64,000 bases of DNA from Oscillospiraceae bacterium. GTDB lineage: Bacteria; Bacillota; Clostridia; Oscillospirales; Ruminococcaceae. Below, one piece after another: positions 34,352-43,095 of this stretch; the stretch's first letter is position 1, and each line of letters begins with the position of its first letter. The position numbers were made by a program, and so were the translations under genes. The stretch covers positions 10,408 through 74,407 of the forward strand of contig CAAGBQ010000131.1 of the NCBI GenBank assembly GCA_900768105.1, written 5' to 3'. The notes beneath the pieces were generated by a model that worked only from the letters and a program-made list of their open reading frames with translations, was not told the DNA's origin and ran no database searches.

Positions 34352-34738
34352 TTATTTTGACCGTAGTAAAAAATATCGAATTTCGTTTTCTTCGCTGCCG
34401 TCATTTTTTACAATAACTATGGGGTTTTCCACATAGATTATATCGCCGGATACTGCGGCAACTTCCGGAAGGGGCCTATAAATTTTTGCGCCTTTCCCGA
34501 AAAAATTACTGTCGCCGTTGCGGTTAAAAATGCTGCGCACGGCGCTGTGTTCAATTTCGCCCGCTTCTTCGCCTAAAAAGGCGGGGTCAACCGCCGCGCC
34601 AACAGAGTAATAATATTTTCCGTCAAAGCGGACATAGCTTTTTGCGTTTGCGGCTTCGCGGGAAATAAACAGGAAAAGGCAGGCTGCGGAAATTATAATC
34701 AGCAGCACATAAACAAACGGAAATTTTTTCGCTTCCAT
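34352..34738 (-). CDS. Membrane-anchored hypothetical protein, paralogue of 33938
   Basis: 128 aa from ATG 34738, where AAGGAGG is well placed. One N-terminal membrane helix (about 8-27) is followed by an outside domain with FDGKYYYSVGAAVDPAFLGE. It is the upstream member of a two-gene minus-strand unit, and the second member starts 24 bp later. Function is unknown. The duplication suggests they form a heterodimer or sense related ligands (speculative). Confidence 0.62.
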   Translation of the reverse strand: MEAKKFPFVYVLLIIISAACLFLFISREAANAKSYVRFDGKYYYSVGAAVDPAFLGEEAGEIEHSAVRSIFNRNGDSNFFGKGAKIYRPLPEVAAVSGDIIYVENPIVIVKNDGSEENEIRYFLLRSK

Positions 34739-34996
34739 AATAAATTCCTCCTTATCAAAACTTAAGGCGGCAGAAGCCTTCGGCAAAAACCTTCTTTAAT
34801 TCATATTATATAGGTAAGGTACATTTTGTCAAGCAGATATTAACATTTATGCCGAATTGGAATAAAATAAAAAATAATTTCACAGTAAAATATAAATTTT
34901 CTTGAAAACGGTTAAAAAATCGACAATCTACATATTTTTTGTAAAAAACACATATAAATTTTCGTTAAAAATGTTGATAAATCGGCGCTTTTTGAG

Positions 34997-35025
34997 TTGT
35001 AAAAGACCGCGAAATGTGTTATAAT
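34997..35025 (+). promoter_or_regulatory. Promoter of the MFS permease gene
   Basis: TTGTAA (34997-35002), 17-bp spacer, TATAAT (35020-35025), in an AT-rich divergent region of 340 bp (34739-35078) that otherwise holds nothing I can name. Confidence 0.7.
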
Positions 35026-35078
35026 GGCACATCATAGTAATCGGCACTTATTTTACGAAAGGCGGACTCTTCTTTCCT

Positions 35079-36347
35079 ATGAAAAAAAAGATCGCTTCAA
35101 GCGGTTCAACTGTTCTTTTTGTTGCTGCGTGCTGGATGGCATACAGCTTTTCATACATCGGCAGGCTCAATTTTTCCGCCTCCATGGCGGATATGACCTC
35201 CTCCGGAATTTTGCTTAAATCCCAGGCGGGAGCCGTCACCACGGGCTTTTTTATCTGCTATGGCTGCGGCCAGTTTTTAAGCGGAATGCTTGGCGACCGC
35301 ATAAATCCGCGGTACCTTGTTTTTGCCGGTCTTACATGTTCATCCCTTATCAATTTCGGAATATCCATGGGGCCGCCCCTTTGGCTTATGATAATTCTTT
35401 GGAGTATGAACGGTCTTTCCCAGTCGCTGCTTTGGGCGCCGATATGCAAAATTGTTTCCGATAGGGTAAGCTCCGCGCGCCGCCAAAAGGCTTGTACCGC
35501 TCTTGCTACAACAATGGCGGGCGGCACGCTTATGGCATACATACTTTCGGCAATTTTGATAAACGCCTTTGGGTGGAAGGCTGCTTTTATAAGCGGAAGC
35601 AGCGCTACGCTGCTTGCGGCGCTTACTTGGATAATCGTCACCACGAAAATTGAGCATGAAGCGGACAAAAGCGGAATTTCCGAGGATATTGCAGTAGCAA
35701 CCGAGGATGACGGCGAGGAAGTTCCGCACGAGGAAATCCCGACGAATCTTTGGAAGCTGCTTTGCGTTTCCGGACTGACCATTCTTGCCCTTGTGGGCGG
35801 AGTACAGGGCGTGCTGAAGGACTGTATGTCTACTTGGGTGCCGACATTTATTACGGATATGTTTAATATGGGTTCCGTGGTTTCGATTCTTACCGGCGCA
35901 TTCCTGCCCATATTCGGATTTTTCGGCCCGATTGTTACAAACAAGATTATGATGAAAACCCGCGATGAGCTTTCGTCGCTGTTTATTCTCTTTATTGTTT
36001 CTGCGGGCTGCCTTGCAATGCTTGCGCTTTTCGGAAAATTCTCCATAGTTATTTCAATAATCGCTCTTGCGGTGACATATGCCTGTTCCCTTGGGCAGAA
36101 TATGATACTGGTTGGCACTTTGCCGATGTATTTCAGCAAGGTAGGCAAGGTTTCTACCATAACGGGAACAATGGATGCGGTCTGTTATCTTACCACCGCG
36201 GCGGTAAGTTGGATTACCGGTATTTTGGTGGACAGCACCGGCTGGACGCTTGTTATGTCCGGATGGTTTGTGCTTACCGTGCTTGCGGCAATCGGTACGC
36301 TTTTTGCAAAGCGCCGCTGGAACAAGTTCCGCCGTAACCTTTTCTGA
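35079..36347 (+). CDS. MFS transporter, organophosphate:phosphate antiporter-like
   Basis: 422 aa with about 12 membrane helices and a central cytoplasmic loop (about 190-220, acidic). The start VLFVAACWMAYSFSYIGRLN followed by FSASM resembles the GlpT/UhpT group, whose first helix carries a Y-x-x-R type motif. GDRINPRYLVFAGL is the loop 2-3 MFS signature. The substrate is unknown; a phosphorylated sugar or organic anion is plausible. The ribosome site AAAGGCGG is somewhat far from the ATG. The tRNA gene follows closely. Confidence 0.85.
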   Translation: MKKKIASSGSTVLFVAACWMAYSFSYIGRLNFSASMADMTSSGILLKSQAGAVTTGFFICYGCGQFLSGMLGDRINPRYLVFAGLTCSSLINFGISMGPPLWLMIILWSMNGLSQSLLWAPICKIVSDRVSSARRQKACTALATTMAGGTLMAYILSAILINAFGWKAAFISGSSATLLAALTWIIVTTKIEHEADKSGISEDIAVATEDDGEEVPHEEIPTNLWKLLCVSGLTILALVGGVQGVLKDCMSTWVPTFITDMFNMGSVVSILTGAFLPIFGFFGPIVTNKIMMKTRDELSSLFILFIVSAGCLAMLALFGKFSIVISIIALAVTYACSLGQNMILVGTLPMYFSKVGKVSTITGTMDAVCYLTTAAVSWITGILVDSTGWTLVMSGWFVLTVLAAIGTLFAKRRWNKFRRNLF

Positions 36348-36433
36348 TGAATTTGCAGAAAAATTTAAGATTTTTCTTGACAGAACCCATACTTTGTGGT
36401 ATCATACATTTTGCGGCGAAAAGTTGCCGCTAT

Positions 36434-36510
36434 GCGTTGTTAGCTCAGCTGGATAGAGTGACTGACTACGAATCAGTAGGCCGAGGGTTCGAGTCCCCCA
36501 CAGCGCACCA
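36434..36510 (+). tRNA. tRNA-Arg (anticodon ACG)
   Basis: 77 nt with the CCA encoded. The acceptor stem GCGTTGT pairs with ACAGCGC (one G-T). The D arm is GCTC-AGCTGGATA-GAGT. The anticodon stem-loop is ACTGA-CTACGAA-TCAGT, giving ACG. The T loop is TTCGAGT. The T stem GAGGG/CCCCC contains one A-C mismatch. ACG would be read as ICG after deamination by TadA. Confidence 0.95.
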
Positions 36511-36514
36511 AAAG

Positions 36515-36545
36515 AAAAATCCTGCCGAATTTCGGCAGGATTTTT
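36515..36545 (+). terminator. Terminator after tRNA-Arg
   Basis: Near-perfect 15-bp hairpin AAAAATCCTGCCGAA / TTCGGCAGGATTTTT, followed by more T residues, 5 bp after the tRNA CCA end. Confidence 0.9.
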
Positions 36546-36679
36546 TGTTTATATACAAACATGCTCTTGAAGGAGAAAGCGGATTTATATATGATATAGA
36601 TAAGGCGGAGAATTGATAAGGAAAAACTTTTTTGCCCGTTTTCGTTTTAAAAAAGTTTTATTGAAAGGATATGGACGCG

Positions 36680-37572
36680 ATGGACAAAAAAACAGCCAGA
36701 GGAATATCTCTTGCAATTTTGGCGGCGGCGCTTTATGCAATAAACGCGCCGTTTTCAAAGCTGCTTTTGCAGCACATTCCGGCAACGCTTATGGCAGGGC
36801 TTCTGTATATCGGAGCGGGGGCGGGTATGGCGTTGGTGGCGCTTTTTCGCCGGATAAGCGGAGAAAAAGCGGAGAAACGCGGCTTTTCCCTTGCGGAAAT
36901 GCCCTTTGTAATCGGGATGATTGTGCTTGATATAGCTGCGCCCGTTTGCCTTATGACGGGGCTTAAATACACCGCGGCGGCGAACGCCTCTCTGCTCAAC
37001 AATTTTGAGATAGTTGCTACGGCGATTATCGCCTTGCGGTATTTAAGGAAAGCATAAGCCCGCGGCTTTGGCTTGGGATAGTGTTTGTAACTGCGTCTTG
37101 CACGCTGCTTTCGTTTGAGGATATGTCAAGCTTTAGGTTTTCGGGCGGTTCACTGCTTGTGCTTCTTGCGGCAACCTGTTGGGGATTTGAAAATAACTGC
37201 ACAAGAAAGCTTTCCTCCGGCGACCCGCTTAAAATAGTGCTTTTAAAAGGAATATTTTCGGGAAGCGGTTCGCTCATTATCGGATTTTGCATTGGGGAGC
37301 GTATCACTGCGCCGGAATATATTCCGGCGGTGCTCGCGCTTGGCTTTGTGGCATACGGGTTGAGCATATTCTTTTATGTTTATGCTCAAAGGCTGCTTGG
37401 TGCGGCGCGTACCAGCGCATACTATGCCGTTGCGCCGTTTATTGCGGCGGCGCTTTCTCTTCTGCTGCTTAAAGAACGCCTCGCGCCGACCTATTTTGTG
37501 GCGCTGCTGCTTATGGCGGCGGGCGCATGGCTTGCTTCCGGCGATAAGCCGCTTTTCAAGAAAAGGGCTTGA
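36680..37572 (+). pseudogene. EamA/DMT-family transporter disrupted by a 1-bp frameshift
   Basis: Two reading frames encode the halves of one ten-helix drug/metabolite transporter. The first frame (36680-37057) gives KYTAAANASLLNNFEIVATA then stops soon after IIAL. The second frame, readable from about 37033, continues AVFKESISPRLWLGIVFVTA to a stop at 37570-37572. Adding one G after the TTG codon at 37034-37036 would restore IIALAVFKES, the usual EamA repeat boundary. AAAGGAT lies 9 bp before ATG 36680. Either the gene is dead, it is expressed by slippage, or the base is a sequencing error. Confidence 0.88.
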
Positions 37573-37589
37573 GCACGGATGAATAATAT

Positions 37590-37656
37590 TTGAGCACGGA
37601 AGAAGGCGCCGTGCTCAAAGGCACAAAAAGCGGAACGCTCTGCGTTCCGTTTTTTT
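37590..37656 (+). terminator. TTTGAGCACGG inverted repeat and terminator
   Basis: An 11-bp inverted repeat TTTGAGCACGG (37589-37599) / CCGTGCTCAAA (37609-37619) is followed by the terminator CGGAACGC-TCT-GCGTTCCG (37631-37649) with seven T residues. The GAGCACG word recurs elsewhere in the window. Confidence 0.8.
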
Positions 37657-37679
37657 ATTCCGGAATTTGCGGATTTCTG

Positions 37680-37708
37680 TTGACAAAGAGCCGGAACTCT
37701 TTTATAAT
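37680..37708 (+). promoter_or_regulatory. Promoter of psuK-psuG
   Basis: TTGACA (37680-37685), 17-bp spacer, TATAAT (37703-37708), 46 bp before the psuK start. Confidence 0.85.
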
Positions 37709-37753
37709 AAGCATATGTTTAGAAAATAAATAAATGTTCAGGAGGCTGCCTTT

Positions 37754-38836
37754 ATGACACAGCGGGAACGGCAGGTTTTGCAGCTTATTGAAAAGAATCC
37801 GCTTATTTCGCAACAGCAGATAGCCGACGCTTTGGGAATAACGCGGTCCAGCGCGGCTGTTCATATTTCAAACCTTTCAAGAAAAGGGTTAATTGCCGGA
37901 AGAGGTTATGTTCTCCGCTCCGGAAGCTATGCGGTTGTTGTGGGCGGGGTTAATGTGGATATTGGCGGAAGGTCTTTTGAACCGCTTGTAGCCGCCGATT
38001 CCAATCCCGGAAAGGTTACGGTAAGCCTTGGCGGCGTTGGGCGGAACATTGCCCATAATTTAAGCTTGCTCGGCACCGATGTGCGGTTCCTTACTGCATA
38101 CGGCGAGGATAACCACGGCGCGCAGGTGGCGGCTTCCTGCTCCGAGCTTGGCATTGATATAAGCCATGCTTTGCGTACCTCCGAAGCACCTACCTCCACC
38201 TACCTCTATTTGGCGGATAACCTTGGAGAGATGGCGCTTGCGGTATCGGATATGTCGGTGTGCGAGCGAATTACGCCTGCTTATCTTGCTGCACAGCTGC
38301 CGCTTTTACAAAACGCGCAGGTTGTGGTAGCGGACACCAATATTCCGAAAGAATCACTGGAGTTTTTGGCGCAGAATTGCAGCGCGCCGCTGTTTATAGA
38401 TCCGGTATCCACCGCAAAGGCGGAAAAAATTCGGGGAATTCTCCACGGAATCCACACCTTGAAGCCTAATGCTTTGGAAGCGGCGCTGCTTACCGGAGTG
38501 GAAATCAACGGTCCGGAGGATGCAAAAAAGGCCGCTGGCAGGCTTTTAAAGATGGGTGTTCATCGGGTGTTTATCTCCATGGGAGGAAGCGGCGTTTGCG
38601 CCGCCATGGCGGATGAGTGTATAATTTTGCCGCCGATACAGGGGAACCGGATTAACACCACGGGCTGCGGCGACGCCTTTATGGCGGCAATAGTTTGGGC
38701 ATATCTGGAGGGTATGGATTTGGAGAATACGGCGCTTGCGGGTCTTGCGGCAGGCTCCGTTGCTATGGAATATCCCGAAACTATCAACCCCGCGCTTTGC
38801 GCCGTCGCCGTAAAAAAGCGTATGGAGCAGCGTTGA
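37754..38836 (+). CDS. psuK: Pseudouridine kinase, PfkB family with N-terminal winged helix
   Basis: 360 aa. Residues 1-60 form a winged helix (QQQIADALGITRSSAAVHIS). The rest is a PfkB/ribokinase-type kinase: VVVGGVNVDIGG at the start, SLGGVGRNIAHNLSLLG for the sugar, and NTTGCGDAFMAAI (the anion hole with catalytic Asp) near residue 300. The adjacent psuG gene identifies the substrate as pseudouridine, which is phosphorylated at the 5' position. The fused DNA-binding domain suggests self-regulation. AGGAGG lies upstream. Confidence 0.9.
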   Translation: MTQRERQVLQLIEKNPLISQQQIADALGITRSSAAVHISNLSRKGLIAGRGYVLRSGSYAVVVGGVNVDIGGRSFEPLVAADSNPGKVTVSLGGVGRNIAHNLSLLGTDVRFLTAYGEDNHGAQVAASCSELGIDISHALRTSEAPTSTYLYLADNLGEMALAVSDMSVCERITPAYLAAQLPLLQNAQVVVADTNIPKESLEFLAQNCSAPLFIDPVSTAKAEKIRGILHGIHTLKPNALEAALLTGVEINGPEDAKKAAGRLLKMGVHRVFISMGGSGVCAAMADECIILPPIQGNRINTTGCGDAFMAAIVWAYLEGMDLENTALAGLAAGSVAMEYPETINPALCAVAVKKRMEQR

Positions 38837-38886
38837 GCACAGATAAAAATAAAACATTTATGATATAAAAGAAAGGACGGTTTATT

Positions 38887-39807
38887 ATGAATCTTAACAG
38901 CTATTTGGATGTTAACCCGGAGGTTGCACAGGCAGTAAAGGAAGGCAAGCCGGTTGTGGCGCTGGAATCCACCATTATTTCACACGGTATGCCCTATCCT
39001 CAAAATGTAGAAACCGCTTTGAATGTTGAAAAAATTATTCGTGAAAACGGTGCGGTTCCCGCAACGATTGCAATAATCGGCGGCCGCCTGAAGGCGGGTC
39101 TTACTCCGGAAGAAATTGAATACTTCGGCAAAAAAGGCACCGCGATTCATAAGGCTTCCCGCCGCGATTTGGCTGTTTTGTGCGCAGAGGGAGAGGACGG
39201 CGCCACCACCGTTACCACCACAATGATGATTGCGCATATGGCAGGAATCAAAATTTTTGCCACCGGCGGAATTGGCGGAGTTCACCGCGGAGCGGAAACC
39301 ACCATGGACATTTCTGCCGATTTGGAGGAGCTGGCGCATACCCCTGTTATGGTCGTCTGTGCCGGCGCAAAATCCATTCTTGATTTGGGGCTTACTCTTG
39401 AATATCTTGAAACAAAGGGCGTTCCGGTTCTAGGTTATCAAACCGAGGAGCTGCCCGCCTTTTACACCCGCCAATCCGGCTTTGGAGTGGACTATCGGGT
39501 GGAAAGCCCCGAACAGCTTGCAAAAATCTTTAAAACCCACAACGATTTGGCGCTTAACGGCGGTATTCTTGTTACCAACCCGATTCCCGAAGAATACGCT
39601 ATGCCGAAGGATGTAATTGATGCGGCTATTGATAAAGCCATTGCCGAAAGCAAGGAACAAGGCATACACGGAAAGGCAACAACGCCCTTCCTTCTTGCCC
39701 GCGTTGCCGAGCTTACCGGCGGCGACAGCCTTGCTTCCAATATTCGCCTTGTTTATAACAACGCCGCGCTTGCCGCCCGCACCGCGGTGGAATATTGCAA
39801 GCTTTAA
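38887..39807 (+). CDS. psuG: Pseudouridine-5'-phosphate glycosidase
   Basis: 306 aa, the family's normal length. VVALESTIISHGMPYPQNVE, IAIIGGRLKAGLT, HKASRRDLAVL (catalytic Lys) and the DGATTVTTTM block are all characteristic. It cleaves the C-C bond of pseudouridine 5'-phosphate to uracil and ribose 5-phosphate. It is 50 bp downstream of psuK in the same unit, and together they salvage pseudouridine from RNA turnover. Confidence 0.96.
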   Translation: MNLNSYLDVNPEVAQAVKEGKPVVALESTIISHGMPYPQNVETALNVEKIIRENGAVPATIAIIGGRLKAGLTPEEIEYFGKKGTAIHKASRRDLAVLCAEGEDGATTVTTTMMIAHMAGIKIFATGGIGGVHRGAETTMDISADLEELAHTPVMVVCAGAKSILDLGLTLEYLETKGVPVLGYQTEELPAFYTRQSGFGVDYRVESPEQLAKIFKTHNDLALNGGILVTNPIPEEYAMPKDVIDAAIDKAIAESKEQGIHGKATTPFLLARVAELTGGDSLASNIRLVYNNAALAARTAVEYCKL

Positions 39808-39833
39808 GCGTTTTGTACGAATTTAAATACTAA

Positions 39834-39876
39834 CAAAAAAAGCGTTCCGAACCAAAAAATTCGGGACGCTTTTTTG
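39834..39876 (+). terminator. Terminator after psuG
   Basis: Stem AGCGTTCCGAA / TTCGGGACGCT with an 8-nt loop, flanked by A-run and T-run, so it may also serve the converging CofE-like gene. Confidence 0.85.
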
Positions 39877-39905
39877 TAAAGGCGCGGAGCACCTTTATGC
39901 AAAAA

Positions 39906-41105
39906 TCAGTTCGTGTAGTTATCAAAATAACCCTGAACAAGCACAACGGGAGTGCCTTTATCGCCGCTTCCGCTGGTAAGGTCGCAAAGGGAACCGATAA
40001 GGTCGGTAAGCTGGCGCGGGGTGGTTCCCTGTGCCGCCATATTGCCCACAAGGCTGCCGCTTTTCGCTTTAATGCTTTCGGAGATCGCGGCTTTCAGTTC
40101 TTCTCCGGAAAGGTGACTGAAATCATTATCCGCAAGATATTTGAGCTTCAGCTCGTTGGGAGTACCGACAAGACCGTCGGTAAAAAACGGAGAAACAATC
40201 GGGTCCGCAAGCTCCCAAATCTTGCCCTGGGGGTCTTTAAATGCGCCGTCGCCGTATATCATAACCTCCACATGCTTGCCGGTAGCCTCAAGGATACGGC
40301 GCTGAACCTCAAGAACAAGGGGTTGGCAATCCCGCGGGAACAGCTTGATTTTGTCCTCTGTGGATTTGTTGGAGCCGAGAAGACCGTATTTTTCGTTATA
40401 GCCGCTTCCGTCAACGGAGGAGGTCATAATATCGTCAAGACCAAGGACCGTTTTTGCGCCGGCGGCTTTAAGTATGCGCTTTGTGCGGGCGCGGGTGTGA
40501 ATATCGCAGGTGAGAACGGTATCGGTATAATCAAGAATGGCCTTTGCATGGTTGGCAAAGATTATCTCAACCTCCGCGCCGCATTCGCGGATAAGGTTGC
40601 CATAGTATTCAACATAGTCAATGCCGGTGAACTCGTGGCGGTTTTCGCCGAAAAGCTCGCGGTATTTTTCAAGGGTAAGAACATCGGAATAGGGGTTGAT
40701 TCCGGCTTCGTCGATTTTATCCAGGCTTACAAGGCTGTTGCCCACTTCGTCGGAGGGATAGCTTAACATAAGCACGATTTTTTTCGCGCCGGAGGCGATT
40801 CCGCGAAGGCAGATCGCAAAGCGGTTGCGTGAAAGAATAGGGAAGATTACGCCGATGGTGCCGCCGCCGAGTTTTTCTTTAACATCCTTTGCGATTGCTT
40901 CTACGGAAGCGTAGTTGCCCTGTGCGCGGGCTGCAATGGATTCTGTAATAGAGATAACATCGCGGTCACGAAGCTCAAATCCTTCGCTTTTTGCGGCTTC
41001 AAGCACGCTTTCGGTTACAATGGCGGCAAGGTCGTCGCCCTCGCGGATAATCGGGCAGCGGATTCCGCGGGAAACGGTGCCTACTCTTCTTGTGTTCTGT
41101 TCCAT
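39906..41105 (-). CDS. CofE-like coenzyme F420-0:L-glutamate ligase-family protein
   Basis: 399 aa from ATG 41105, with AAAGGA upstream; the frame stays open further but has no other plausible start nearby. The N-terminal third holds the family core: IREGDDLAAIVTESVLEAAK, DVISITESIAARAQGNYASV and IFPILSRNRFAICLRGIASG. The central part is a long insertion or C-terminal extension not present in short archaeal CofE. In F420 producers CofE adds glutamate to F420-0. No other F420 genes are in the window, so this clade may make a different amide bond (inference). It is a single-gene unit. Confidence 0.75.
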   Translation of the reverse strand: MEQNTRRVGTVSRGIRCPIIREGDDLAAIVTESVLEAAKSEGFELRDRDVISITESIAARAQGNYASVEAIAKDVKEKLGGGTIGVIFPILSRNRFAICLRGIASGAKKIVLMLSYPSDEVGNSLVSLDKIDEAGINPYSDVLTLEKYRELFGENRHEFTGIDYVEYYGNLIRECGAEVEIIFANHAKAILDYTDTVLTCDIHTRARTKRILKAAGAKTVLGLDDIMTSSVDGSGYNEKYGLLGSNKSTEDKIKLFPRDCQPLVLEVQRRILEATGKHVEVMIYGDGAFKDPQGKIWELADPIVSPFFTDGLVGTPNELKLKYLADNDFSHLSGEELKAAISESIKAKSGSLVGNMAAQGTTPRQLTDLIGSLCDLTSGSGDKGTPVVLVQGYFDNYTN

Positions 41106-41236
41106 TTTTGAAAAAGTCCTTTCTTGTTTTACGATGGGCGGCTTCGCCGCCAAAACATTTACAACTAATTGTAGCCGATAAACATACAAATTGCAAGTTA
41201 ATAAGCAGGACTTTGCAAAAAGTTTAAAATTGGGGG

Positions 41237-41289
41237 TTGACTCTGCCACTGTGTCAGGCTTTATAATAGCATCAGTACCGGTACTGATG
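41237..41289 (+). promoter_or_regulatory. MerR-type promoter with two dyads
   Basis: TTGACT (41237-41242) and TATAAT (41262-41267) are separated by 19 bp, the over-long spacer typical of MerR-controlled promoters. The spacer holds the dyad CTGCCACTGTGTCAG (41243-41257, arms matching 6 of 7). A second, perfect 20-bp palindrome (CATCAGTACC and its complement, 41270-41289) covers the transcription start region. Confidence 0.75.
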
Positions 41290-41306
41290 ACAAAGGAGCG
41301 TGCAAA

Positions 41307-41936
41307 ATGGCGTTTGATTTCAAAAAGGAAATGAAGGAGCTGTATTCGCCGAAAGCAAAGCCGGAGGCGGTCTTTGTTCCTGCGGCAAATTACATTGCAA
41401 TTCGAGGAAGGGGCGACCCGAACGAGCCGGATGGAGATTATCAAAAGGCGCTTCATAAGCTCTATGCAATCGCTTATACGGTAAAGAATATGAGCAAAGC
41501 GGGAAAAATAGAGGGCGGATTTGATTTTGTGGTACCGCCGCTGGAGGGCTTTTGGCATAATGATGCCGTTTGCGAAGCGGGCTGCGCCAAGAAGTCGGAG
41601 TTTAGTTGGATCTCTGTTATTCGCCTGCCGGATTTCGTGAAAAAATCCGATTTTGAAAAGGCATTGCAGGAAGTGGAGCGCAAAAAGAAGCTCTCCTTTT
41701 CCGAAGCGGAGTTTTTGCATATGGAGGAGGGGCTTTGCGCACAAATTCTGCATATAGGCTCCTATGATGAGGAGCCGTCTTCCGTTGCGGTTATGGATAA
41801 ATTTATTTTGGAAAACGGGTATAAAAACGACATAAGCGAAAAACGGGCGCACCACGAAATATATCTTTCGGATCCGCGAAAAGTTCCGGAGGAAAAACGC
41901 CGCACGGTAATTCGTCATCCCATAGTAAAAGAATAA
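41307..41936 (+). CDS. GyrI-like small-molecule-binding domain protein
   Basis: 209 aa. It is a full-length protein of the GyrI-like (SHS2/BmrR effector) type, with no DNA-binding domain: YIAIRGRGDPNEPDGDYQKA, GGFDFVVPPLEGFWHND and HHEIYLSDPRKVPEEKRRTV are typical. It comes first in a two-gene operon with a MerR regulator carrying the same kind of effector domain. It may bind or sequester the same toxic compound (inference). Its start follows AAAGGAG at good spacing. Confidence 0.82.
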   Translation: MAFDFKKEMKELYSPKAKPEAVFVPAANYIAIRGRGDPNEPDGDYQKALHKLYAIAYTVKNMSKAGKIEGGFDFVVPPLEGFWHNDAVCEAGCAKKSEFSWISVIRLPDFVKKSDFEKALQEVERKKKLSFSEAEFLHMEEGLCAQILHIGSYDEEPSSVAVMDKFILENGYKNDISEKRAHHEIYLSDPRKVPEEKRRTVIRHPIVKE

Positions 41937-41955
41937 ACGAAAGGGGGCGCATGGA

Positions 41956-42768
41956 ATGCTTAAAATAGGAGATTTTTCAAAGCTTTCACGCATAAGCGTG
42001 CGGATGCTGCGCTATTATGCGGAAATGGGCCTTTTAAAGCCGGAGCTTACGGATAAATTTACGGGATACCGCTATTACAGCGAAGCGCAGCTTATCACGG
42101 CGGGGCACATTGCCGCGCTGCGGGATATGGGCTTCAGCCTTGGCGAAATTGCCGCCATAGGCGGCGCGGAAAGCAGCCGCATGGACGGTGCGCTTGCACT
42201 GAAGAAGGCGGAGCTTCAAACGCTTTTGGAGGAAACGAAGCAGCGCCTGCGCCTTCTTGAAACAGCCAGAAAACGGCTTAAGGAGGAAAACTGCATGAAT
42301 TACGATATTACACTGAAAACCCTTCCGGAAAGATATGCGGCAACGGTTCACATGAACATCCCGAGCTATGAGGACGAGGGCATGGCATGGAGCGTTATGA
42401 TGAGAGAAACCGCCGCAATGAATCTTGAACCCGCGGACCCATGCCTTTGCTCCGTGGTATTCTTCGACGGGGAGTATATGGAAAAAAATCCGGAGATAGA
42501 GGCGCAAAAAACCGTGCGGGGAAAATACCGCGATACGGAGCAAGTTAAGTTTAAAACCTTGCCGGAGGTTACCTTTGCTTCCGCAATCCACCGCGGTTCT
42601 TATGACGGAATAAGCGCCGCCAACGCAGCCGTTGCGGCATGGATAAATGAAAACGGATATGAATTTCTTTCGCCCGCTTTCAATATTTATCATGTAAGTC
42701 CGCACGAAACAAAGAACCCCGACGAGTTTGTTACAGAGGTTTGCTATCCGGTAAAAAAAGCAAAATAA
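41956..42768 (+). CDS. MerR-family regulator with C-terminal GyrI-like effector domain
   Basis: 270 aa. The winged helix LKIGDFSKLSRISVRMLRYY and FTGYRYYSEAQLITAGHIAA (1-70) is followed by a coiled dimer helix (about 75-115) and a GyrI-like effector domain (about 117-268, ending HETKNPDEFVTEVCYPV). This is the BmrR layout: a MerR protein that bends an over-long 19-bp promoter on binding lipophilic compounds. The promoter at 41237 has that spacing. It lies 19 bp after the stand-alone GyrI-like gene. Confidence 0.92.
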   Translation: MLKIGDFSKLSRISVRMLRYYAEMGLLKPELTDKFTGYRYYSEAQLITAGHIAALRDMGFSLGEIAAIGGAESSRMDGALALKKAELQTLLEETKQRLRLLETARKRLKEENCMNYDITLKTLPERYAATVHMNIPSYEDEGMAWSVMMRETAAMNLEPADPCLCSVVFFDGEYMEKNPEIEAQKTVRGKYRDTEQVKFKTLPEVTFASAIHRGSYDGISAANAAVAAWINENGYEFLSPAFNIYHVSPHETKNPDEFVTEVCYPVKKAK

Positions 42769-43095
42769 TTACCGCAAAAGAATAAAAGACGCGCCGGTTT
42801 TGAATTGGCGGGCTTATAAAGCGGCGGCAGTTACAGCAGTTTGTTTTGCTGTAACTGCTGTTTTTTTATAAAGCTTGATTCTGTTGTACGAAAACCAAAA
42901 AACAAAACCGATTTTTTGGCGGCCGCGATGGGGAGCCGCCATATGCGCTCAAAAAGAAATCCAAAAGCGTGACCGTAAGGGTCGCGCTTTTGGATTTTTG
43001 TTATGCCTGCCGGCAATAGGGAGCCGGCAAGCCTTTAATACTTGAAACGGAAGCGGCTGCTTCGGTTTAACAAAGGTTCGGTTTCAGCCGCCGGT
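42769..43095. other. Intergenic stretch with stacked hairpins and terminators
   Basis: No gene is seen. It holds a terminator at 42827-42868 (GCAGTTACAGCA / TGCTGTAACTGC, then an eight-T run), an 18-bp stem at 42957-42997 (AAATCCAAAAGCG...GACC / GGTC...CGCTTTTGGATTT) that can act on both strands, and a small hairpin TGCCGGC/GCCGGCA at 43008-43029. GGGAGCCG occurs twice, at 42931 and 43020. Confidence 0.7.

Noticed and set aside
37569..37656. CRISPR-like or REP array from repeated GAGCACGG
   Set aside because: Only three close copies, unequal spacing and no spacers; described instead as an inverted repeat and a recurring word.
41106..41993. Long upstream extension of the CofE-like reading frame
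   Set aside because: It runs antisense over the GyrI-like gene and its promoter; the family start and ribosome site are at 41105.
42769..43095. Riboswitch between the MerR gene and the lipoprotein gene
   Set aside because: The hairpins are followed by T-runs and lie between converging genes, so terminators explain them.
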